From an uncultured Neomegalonema sp. (lineage in GTDB: Bacteria > Pseudomonadota > Alphaproteobacteria > Rhodobacterales > Rhodobacteraceae): a stretch of 8,564 nt of DNA. The stretch lies in assembly GCA_937958345.1 (NCBI GenBank), contig CALGNW010000220.1, positions 1 to 8,564 on the forward strand. The letters run 5' to 3'. Every line of letters begins with the position of its first letter. Position 1 is the first letter of the stretch. Under the pieces are notes generated by a model. That model was not told the DNA's origin and did no database searches. It worked only from the letters and a program-made list of their open reading frames with translations. Positions 1-5,136 of this stretch are shown one piece after another. Both the position numbers and the translations under genes were made by a program.

Positions 1-109
1 GCAATCCGGCGATGGCGTCGCCGAGGGCAGCGATGCCCCGCTCAATTTCATCCTGAACGCCGGGACTTTCAATCGGAAGATTGGGGGTTCGCCTCTGACT
101 TCCGCAGCT
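1..109. other. Left-edge segment, no supported gene
   Basis: This stretch precedes the creatinase ribosome binding site. On the + strand one frame stops at TGA 54-56, a second runs open to TAA 181-183, and the third is the creatinase frame, open from the edge. None of these reads like a protein I recognise. On the - strand one frame gives a plausible amphipathic helix (DEIERGIAALGDAIAGL) over about 1-60, but I find no start codon with a ribosome binding site for it. It may be the tail of an upstream gene or a promoter/leader region; I cannot decide between these. Confidence 0.3.
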
Positions 110-111
110 TT

Positions 112-116
112 GGAGG
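112..116 (+). promoter_or_regulatory. Shine-Dalgarno GGAGG for creatinase, fixes a TTG start
   Basis: GGAGG at 112-116 is followed by a 5-base spacer and TTG at 122-124. The in-frame TTG at 110-112 overlaps the Shine-Dalgarno itself and so cannot be served by it. The translation start is therefore placed at 122, which removes four residues from the longest reading. Confidence 0.75.
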
Positions 117-121
117 TCACG

Positions 122-1357
122 TTGACTCACGCACTTCACAAAACAACTGCGCCCGCGCGCCCCGACTTTTTCACCTTCCATAACGGTGAAAAGGCGCCAC
201 TGCCGTTCAGCCGAACCGAATATGACCGCCGCCTTGCCGGTCTGCGCCGTATCATGGCTGAACAAGGGATCGAGGCGACAATCCTCACATCGATGCACGG
301 CGTCGCCTATTACTCCGGCTTTATTTACTGCGCCTTCGGGCGGCCATACGCCTGCGTCGTCACGCCGGACCGCTCGGTCACTGTCTCGGCCAATATCGAC
401 GCCGGACAGCCTTGGCGGCGCAGCGCGGATGAGAACGTCGTCTATACCGACTGGCGGCGCGACAATTACTGGCGCGCGGTCAGCGATATTGTTGGCGGGG
501 CAAAGCGTGTCGGGATCGAGGGCGATCACCTGACCCTTGCACAATCCGCAAAGCTGGCTGCGTTCCTCGATGTCGAAACGGTCGATATCGCCGACGCCAC
601 AATGACCCAGCGGATGATAAAATCATCCGAGGAAATCGCCCTTATCCGCGAGGGCGCGCGGATAGCCGATCTTGGCGGCGAGGCGGTGCGCGATGCAATC
701 ACGGTCGGCGCGCGTGAAATCGACGTTGCCACAGCGGGCCGCGAGGCGATGGTCAGCGAAATCGCCCGTGCCTTTCCGGACAGCGAGCTGGCTGATACAT
801 GGGTGTGGTTTCAATCAGGGATCAATACCGACGGCGCACACAATCCGGTAACAACGCGCAGACTTGAACGGGGCGATATTCTCAGCCTCAACACCTTCCC
901 GATGATCTGCGGGTATTACACGGCACTGGAACGCACACTGTTCATCGGGGAACCCGACGCCGCCTCGCTCAAAATCTGGGAGGCTAACGTCGGCGCGCAT
1001 GAACTCGGGTTGTCGCTGATAAAGGACGGCGCGACCTGCTCGGGCATCTGTGCCGAAATCAACGAATTTTTCGGTGCGCGCAACCTTCTGCAATACCGCT
1101 CGTTCGGTTACGGCCACTCGTTCGGCGTGCTCTCGCACTACTACGGACGCGAAGCCGGTCTGGAACTGCGCGAGGATATTGATACCGCGTTGGCGCAGAA
1201 CATGGTCGTCTCAATGGAACCGATGCTTACCATCCCGGAAGGCCGACCCGGCGCGGGCGGATATCGCGAGCACGACATAGTGGTACTGGGCGAGAACGGT
1301 CCCGAGAACATCACGCACTTCGGTTACGGACCCGAACACAATATCATTGCTGCATAG
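122..1357 (+). CDS. Creatinase (creatine amidinohydrolase, EC 3.5.3.3)
   Basis: This enzyme hydrolyses creatine to sarcosine and urea in the cytoplasm, a step in using creatine/creatinine as carbon and nitrogen source. The 411-residue product has the pita-bread (M24-like) fold: an N-terminal domain to about residue 165 and a C-terminal catalytic domain after it. Length and sequence follow Pseudomonas putida creatinase as I recall it, including WFQSGINTDGAHNPVTTR and FGYGHSFG. Counting from TTG 122, the residues equivalent to P. putida Phe62, Arg64, His232, Glu262, His324, Arg335 and Glu358 are Phe72, Arg74, His240, Glu270, His332, Arg343 and Glu366. Creatinase differs from its aminopeptidase relatives in needing no metal. 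The start rests on the GGAGG at 112-116. The gene converges with the VOC gene downstream. No other creatine-pathway gene is visible, so the operon context is unknown. Related ectoine hydrolases (DoeA) and Xaa-Pro peptidases are less likely because the creatinase-specific Phe/Arg pair and C-terminal half are so well kept. Confidence 0.95.
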   Translation: MTHALHKTTAPARPDFFTFHNGEKAPLPFSRTEYDRRLAGLRRIMAEQGIEATILTSMHGVAYYSGFIYCAFGRPYACVVTPDRSVTVSANIDAGQPWRRSADENVVYTDWRRDNYWRAVSDIVGGAKRVGIEGDHLTLAQSAKLAAFLDVETVDIADATMTQRMIKSSEEIALIREGARIADLGGEAVRDAITVGAREIDVATAGREAMVSEIARAFPDSELADTWVWFQSGINTDGAHNPVTTRRLERGDILSLNTFPMICGYYTALERTLFIGEPDAASLKIWEANVGAHELGLSLIKDGATCSGICAEINEFFGARNLLQYRSFGYGHSFGVLSHYYGREAGLELREDIDTALAQNMVVSMEPMLTIPEGRPGAGGYREHDIVVLGENGPENITHFGYGPEHNIIAA

Positions 1358-1364
1358 CTTCCCG

Positions 1365-1401
1365 CGAAGGGTCGCTGCGCTGCGGCGGCCCTCACCCTTC
1401 G
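1365..1401. terminator. Inverted repeat between convergent 3' ends, possible bidirectional terminator
   Basis: CGAAGGGT (1365-1372) and ACCCTTCG (1394-1401) form a perfect 8-bp stem starting eight bases after the creatinase stop. A smaller inner stem is possible between CGCTG (1373-1377) and CGGCG (1383-1387). The right arm lies inside the last codons and stop of the VOC gene. No T-run follows on either side, so this is a hairpin of unproven function rather than a canonical Rho-independent terminator. Confidence 0.35.
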
Positions 1402-1775
1402 TCGGCGGCAAAATCAATGTGAATGTGGTTCCCGTCCGGGTCCCAGACGTTCATCTGAACAACCCCGATATCGTCAATTAACGTGCTGCTGAATCTGACG
1501 CCCATCCCGTTCAGCCGCGCCTCGAACGCCGCACGCCCGGTTGCTGAAAAGGCAAAATGCTCCAGCTTCAGCGCGACCTCCGCGCCGGCCCCCGCATCAC
1601 CGACGACCTCGACCAGATGGACACAGGCCGTCTCACCCGCATACATCCACGCCCCTGAGGACGTAAAATTCGGGCGCGCCCCGCGCGTCATCCCCAGCAC
1701 GTCGGTATACCACGCGATCATGGTATCCAGTTGCGACGTCCGCAGGTTAACGTGTTCCAGCTTGCTGATCTTCAT
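1392..1775 (-). CDS. VOC-superfamily (glyoxalase/dioxygenase-fold) protein
   Basis: A small single-module pair of beta-alpha-beta-beta-beta repeats typical of the vicinal oxygen chelate superfamily, 127 residues from ATG 1775. The opening ISKLEHVNLRT and the closing WDPDGNHIHID are hallmark first and last strands. Likely metal ligands from that start are His8, Glu56 (or His53), His73 and Asp121, close in spacing to His5/Glu56/His74/Glu122 of E. coli glyoxalase I. The substrate cannot be read from sequence: glyoxalase, dioxygenase, epimerase and antibiotic-binding members share this pattern. A second in-frame ATG at 1781 exists, but GGGAA abuts it with no spacer and sits 6 bases from the 1775 ATG, so 1775 is preferred. 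The gene is convergent with creatinase and divergent from the ABC gene; nothing ties it to creatine metabolism. Confidence 0.85.
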   Translation of the reverse strand: MKISKLEHVNLRTSQLDTMIAWYTDVLGMTRGARPNFTSSGAWMYAGETACVHLVEVVGDAGAGAEVALKLEHFAFSATGRAAFEARLNGMGVRFSSTLIDDIGVVQMNVWDPDGNHIHIDFAADEG

Positions 1776-1781
1776 CGTCAT

Positions 1782-1786
1782 TTCCC
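1782..1786 (-). promoter_or_regulatory. Ribosome binding site GGGAA that decides the VOC start
   Basis: On the minus strand GGGAA (plus-strand TTCCC 1782-1786) directly touches the first ATG (1779-1781) but is 6 bases from the second ATG (1773-1775). Normal spacing favours the second ATG, shortening the protein by two residues. Confidence 0.5.
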
Positions 1787-1929
1787 GTGTCTCTTAGGGC
1801 GTCCGACCGTCCTAACCGATTTGCGTCCGATTTCAACCGGTCCGCGCGCTTGCCGGCGGCACAGACGATCACCGAAACAATTTGATTCAGCCTATCGACT
1901 TCATGCGCGGGACGCAGCATATCACCCCG
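1787..1929. promoter_or_regulatory. Divergent intergenic region with short direct repeats
   Basis: This region must hold the promoters of both the VOC gene (leftward) and the ABC-CNBD gene (rightward). GCGTCCGA occurs at 1799-1806 and again at 1823-1830, a 24-base period. AACCG occurs at 1814-1818 and 1835-1839. These could be regulator half-sites. I see no convincing -35/-10 pair on either strand. If the ABC protein starts at the alternative TTG 1882 or ATG 1903, part of this region is coding. Confidence 0.3.
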
Positions 1930-4900
1930 ATGGAGCGTAGCCTTTTTGCATATGTCTGGAAGTACAGCCGCTCGCAACAGCTTGTGCTGCTGGCTCTCAC
2001 GGTACTGACCTTCCCGATCCTCTACGCGACTCTCGAACTACCGAAAATCATCATCAACGACGCAATCGGTGCCGAGCAAAGCACGGTCGATGTCTACGGA
2101 TTCGAGTTCACCCAGATCGGCTATCTGTTTTTGCTCTGCTTTGCTTTTCTGATTGCCGTTGTCGCGTGGGGCCTCGCGAAAATGCGCCTCAACACGATGA
2201 AGGGGATTATGGCCGAGCGGCTGCTGCGGCGGTTCCGCTATCAGCTTATCACCCGCGTCCTGCGGTTTCCGCTCCCGCAATTCCGCCGAACGTCACAAGG
2301 CGAAATGGTGTCGATTGTCACGTCAGAGGCAGAACCCCTCGGCGGACTGATGGGCGACGCGATTGCCCAACCGGTCTTTCAGGCCGGCCAAATGCTGACG
2401 ATTCTCGGCTTTCTGTTTGTGCAGAATATCTGGCTTGGATTAACCGCCATCGCGCTGATCCCGTTACAGGCCTGGATTATCCCGAAACTGCAACGGCAGG
2501 TAAATCTGCTGAACAAAGAGCGCGTCAAAGAGGTCCGGCGCTTTTCCGAACATATTGGCGAAACGGTCGCGGGGGTCGAAGACATCCGCGCCAATGGCGT
2601 CGCGCCCTACACCCTCGCCCAATTCACCGGCGGGCTGGGCAGGCTTTTCGATATCCGTCACCGGATCTACGAAAAAAAATACTTTATGAAGTTCGTCAAC
2701 AATCTGATTTCCCAGATGACGCCCTTCTTCTTTTTCCTGATCGGCGGCTATCTTGTCATTCAGGGCAACCTGACGGTTGGCGCACTTGTGGCGGCACTCT
2801 CGGCCTACAAGGATCTGTCATCGCCGTGGAAGGAACTGCTCGCCTACTACAATCAGACTCAGGATATGAGCCTGCGGTACGAGACGATCATCGAACAGTT
2901 CGATCCTCCCGGCATACTGGACGCTGCGCTGATCGAGGGGCGTCCCGACAGCTATCCGCATCTAGACGGCGATATCGTGTTTGAAAACGTCACCGTCCGC
3001 GAACCCGATGGCGGTACGGTGCTGCGCGATTTATCCCTGACAATACGGGCCGGACAGACAACCGCGCTGCAAATTGCCAACGCCTCGGAACGGCGTGCGC
3101 TTGCACAAATCCTGTCGCGCTCGATCCTTCCCGCCTCGGGGCGCGTAATTATCGGCGGCCATGATCTGAACGCCCTGCATCAGGGTGTCGTCGCGGCGCG
3201 TGTCGGCGTGGCGGGCAGCAAGCCTTATATTTTCAAGGGCAGGATCGAGGACAACACCCGCCTCGCGCTCCGCACCCTTCCCTGCCTTGCCTCCGCCGAC
3301 AGCGAGGACACAAGGGCCGCCCTCGCCGAAGCCGCGCGCGTCGGCAACAGCACCGATACCGACACTGTCCCGTGGCTGGAGCTTGGTAACGGCGGCTTCA
3401 AAAGCGAGGCAGAACTGCACGACTGGTGGGGAAAAATCACCGAGACCCTCGGCGCTGACGGCTTTCTCTTCCGGCGCGGGCTAGATATCAGCTTCGACCC
3501 GGATCAGCACAAACAACTCGCGCAACGCCTCGTCGCCTTACGCCCCGAGGCAGAGCGGCGCATGGTCGAGGCGGGTTTGTGCAGTGCGATTCATTTTTTC
3601 AATCCGGAAAAATTCAATCCCGGACAGGCCATCGGCGGCAACATCCTCTACGCGGCATCCAAAGTTAAATTAAAGCCCGAGGCCCTCGCACACGATCCCG
3701 AATTCAAAACCTTTCTCACCGACGCCAACCTGACCGACGATGCACTCGAACTCGGTGCGGACCTGCTGGCCGCAATCGCCAGCACCTTCGGTGATGTCGG
3801 CGGCGATCACCCGCTGTTCCACCGCCTCGGCTTGGAAACCGGTCTTTTCGAATGGCTGAACCGCATTAACGAGCGCCGCGCCGTTGGCGGTATCGGGTCG
3901 CTCTGCGCGCTCGACAGCCAGTTGCTCAGCGCCCTGCCATTCTGTTTCACCGCCGAACAATTCGGCTCTGTCTTCTCGGATGAATTGAAAGACAAGATTG
4001 TCGGCATCCGCCGGAACCGCAAGATCGGCCTCGGCCCGTGGGGCGAGCGCATGTTCTCGGAAATCGGTCCGGACAAATTCATCGAAGGGATTACCGTTCT
4101 TGAAAACCTTGCCTTCGGAAAAATTTCGATGGCGGGGGGGGCCGGCATTGACCAACTCCATGATCTGCTCGGCGCATTGATCGAAGAGGAGGGATTGAAA
4201 AGCGAGGTCGCGGCCCTCATCGGTGATGTCCCCCTGACGGCGGGCGGTACGAACATTTCACCGACGACGCACGAGCGCATCTCCTTTGTCCGCGCGGCAT
4301 TGCGGCGACCCGATATTCTGGTCATGGATCAGGCCCTGCAAACCCACCACCAGACCGAACGGCTGGCCCTGCGCGAGCGCACGCGCACATTGTTGCCGAA
4401 TGCAACGATCATTCATCTCGAACCGAAGGTAGACCGTCAGGACGACTTCGACGCCGTATTTGAAATCGAAGACGGCCAACTCGTGCGCGAGGATATGCCC
4501 GACCTTGAAGACGGCGATACGCAAAGCGACCTTGCGCGAAAAATCCGGGCCTTCGGGCGGACGTCTTTATTTGACGGTCTATCCCGCTCCCAACTGCGCC
4601 TGCTCGCCTTTGCCTCGCAGTGGTTCGAGACGAAGGCGGGCGATTATATCTTCCGCGAGGGCGAACAGGCCGACGCCGCCTACCTCATCACCGAGGGGCT
4701 GGGCGAGCTTGGGTGGCGCGACAGTGGCGAGTTGGATTTCGACGAACGGTTCGTAAAGCCGGGTCGGCTGATTGGCGACATCTCGGTTATTCAGGGCGGC
4801 TTGCGGTCGATTGACCTGATCGCACACGAAGACATTCGCGGCCTGCGCATCGGCGCCTCCGAATTTCTTGAGGTGATCGGAAACGACGCGGAAATCGCGC

Positions 4901-4977
4901 TTAGCCTGCTGCGCACAGTTTCCGGCTATCTTGTCAGTACGGCTGATCAGCTCAGAGCCCTGAAGCGCGAAGGCTGA
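1930..4977 (+). CDS. ABC-exporter-like membrane protein with degenerate ATPase domain and C-terminal cyclic-nucleotide-binding domain
   Basis: From ATG 1930 the protein has 1015 residues; no start has a clear ribosome binding site, and TTG 1882 or ATG 1903 in the same frame are alternatives. I chose 1930 because MERSLFAYVWKYSR resembles the usual N-terminus of this family as I remember it. The exporter transmembrane domain spans about 15-295, with likely helices near 16-38, 63-83, 150-165, 167-184, 265-280 and 281-299. The nucleotide-binding domain begins near 347, is interrupted by an insertion of about 325 residues (445-769), and ends near 850. A CAP-like cyclic-nucleotide-binding domain fills 879-999. 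Family members export lipids, peptides or drugs as dimers using ATP. Here the A-loop aromatic is Glu358, Walker A Lys and Ser are Arg388 and Arg389, the Q-loop Gln is Ser430, the signature is ISPTT (776-780), Walker B keeps Asp800 but has Gln801 for Glu, the D-loop is QTHH (804-807), and the H-loop His is Pro832. It is therefore predicted to bind or hydrolyse ATP poorly or not at all. No partner half-transporter lies in the window. Substrate unknown. Confidence 0.88.
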   Translation: MERSLFAYVWKYSRSQQLVLLALTVLTFPILYATLELPKIIINDAIGAEQSTVDVYGFEFTQIGYLFLLCFAFLIAVVAWGLAKMRLNTMKGIMAERLLRRFRYQLITRVLRFPLPQFRRTSQGEMVSIVTSEAEPLGGLMGDAIAQPVFQAGQMLTILGFLFVQNIWLGLTAIALIPLQAWIIPKLQRQVNLLNKERVKEVRRFSEHIGETVAGVEDIRANGVAPYTLAQFTGGLGRLFDIRHRIYEKKYFMKFVNNLISQMTPFFFFLIGGYLVIQGNLTVGALVAALSAYKDLSSPWKELLAYYNQTQDMSLRYETIIEQFDPPGILDAALIEGRPDSYPHLDGDIVFENVTVREPDGGTVLRDLSLTIRAGQTTALQIANASERRALAQILSRSILPASGRVIIGGHDLNALHQGVVAARVGVAGSKPYIFKGRIEDNTRLALRTLPCLASADSEDTRAALAEAARVGNSTDTDTVPWLELGNGGFKSEAELHDWWGKITETLGADGFLFRRGLDISFDPDQHKQLAQRLVALRPEAERRMVEAGLCSAIHFFNPEKFNPGQAIGGNILYAASKVKLKPEALAHDPEFKTFLTDANLTDDALELGADLLAAIASTFGDVGGDHPLFHRLGLETGLFEWLNRINERRAVGGIGSLCALDSQLLSALPFCFTAEQFGSVFSDELKDKIVGIRRNRKIGLGPWGERMFSEIGPDKFIEGITVLENLAFGKISMAGGAGIDQLHDLLGALIEEEGLKSEVAALIGDVPLTAGGTNISPTTHERISFVRAALRRPDILVMDQALQTHHQTERLALRERTRTLLPNATIIHLEPKVDRQDDFDAVFEIEDGQLVREDMPDLEDGDTQSDLARKIRAFGRTSLFDGLSRSQLRLLAFASQWFETKAGDYIFREGEQADAAYLITEGLGELGWRDSGELDFDERFVKPGRLIGDISVIQGGLRSIDLIAHEDIRGLRIGASEFLEVIGNDAEIALSLLRTVSGYLVSTADQLRALKREG

Positions 4978-5104
4978 ACCCCTTTTTGCGCGGTCACGAC
5001 CGTCTGGAAAGCGTTCGGTCGGAAACGTGAATTTTCGTTAAACATAATGAAAAATTTAAGTCCAATCTGTTACCAATTTATTCGATATTTCGTACGACGT
5101 TAGC
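4978..5104 (+). promoter_or_regulatory. AT-rich intergenic region, presumed promoter of the DUF11 gene
   Basis: After the ABC stop the sequence becomes markedly AT-rich from about 5030 to 5092, unlike the GC-rich genes on either side. This is the expected place for the promoter of the gene at 5137. The best -10-like hexamer is CATAAT at 5043-5048, but no matching -35 sits 16-18 bases upstream, so I do not assign an exact promoter. Confidence 0.35.
4994..5035 (+). terminator. Imperfect hairpin after the ABC gene, possible terminator
   Basis: CGACCG (4997-5002) and CGGTCG (5016-5021) can pair as a 6-bp stem with a 13-base loop. Alternatively TCACGACCG (4994-5002) pairs with CGGT (5016-5019) plus CGTGA (5026-5030) across a 6-base bulge, followed by TTTT at 5032-5035. 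It lies 17 bases past the stop. The stem is weak and the T-run short, so this is only a candidate. Confidence 0.3.
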
Positions 5105-5131
5105 ACCCGAGCGACCTTTCGTTGCACGGGT
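5105..5131 (+). promoter_or_regulatory. 27-base imperfect palindrome just before the DUF11 start codon
   Basis: ACCCG-A-GCGAC (5105-5115) faces GTTGC-A-CGGGT (5121-5131) across the 5-base loop CTTTC. The arms pair over ten of eleven positions, with one G-T wobble and a single A-A mismatch. It ends five bases before the ATG, and its right arm contains the only Shine-Dalgarno-like bases (CGGG). In RNA it could hide the ribosome binding site; in DNA it could be an operator. Confidence 0.45.
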
Positions 5132-5136
5132 AAAGT

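Noticed and set aside
1..60. Minus-strand frame reading DEIERGIAALGDAIAGL as the start of a leftward gene
   Set aside because: There is no start codon with a ribosome binding site, and an upstream extension would run through the creatinase start. The segment is too short to judge.
110..121. TTG at 110 as the creatinase start
   Set aside because: It overlaps the GGAGG that would have to serve it, whereas TTG 122 has correct spacing and matches the family N-terminus better.
2166..2984. Long alternative open frame of 272 codons inside the ABC gene, reachable by slippage at the A8 tract
   Set aside because: It is Arg/Pro/Ser-rich with no domain, as expected for a shadow frame in GC-rich DNA. 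There is no stimulatory structure or Shine-Dalgarno evidence for programmed frameshifting.
3073..3102. Sequencing error or frameshift as explanation for the missing Walker A
   Set aside because: The block lines up without gaps with the normal motif and stays in frame on both sides, and other motifs more than 1 kb away are degenerate too. Point errors cannot explain all of them.
3670..4325. Minus-strand open frames of 163 and 172 codons opposite the ABC insertion
   Set aside because: They overlap each other and a well-supported gene, and have no ribosome binding site or recognisable domain.
5038..5059. CtrA box (TTAA-N7-TTAA) in the AT-rich spacer
   Set aside because: The two TTAA half-sites at 5038-5041 and 5056-5059 are 14 bases apart, not 7. 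A single near half-site in AT-rich DNA is not evidence.
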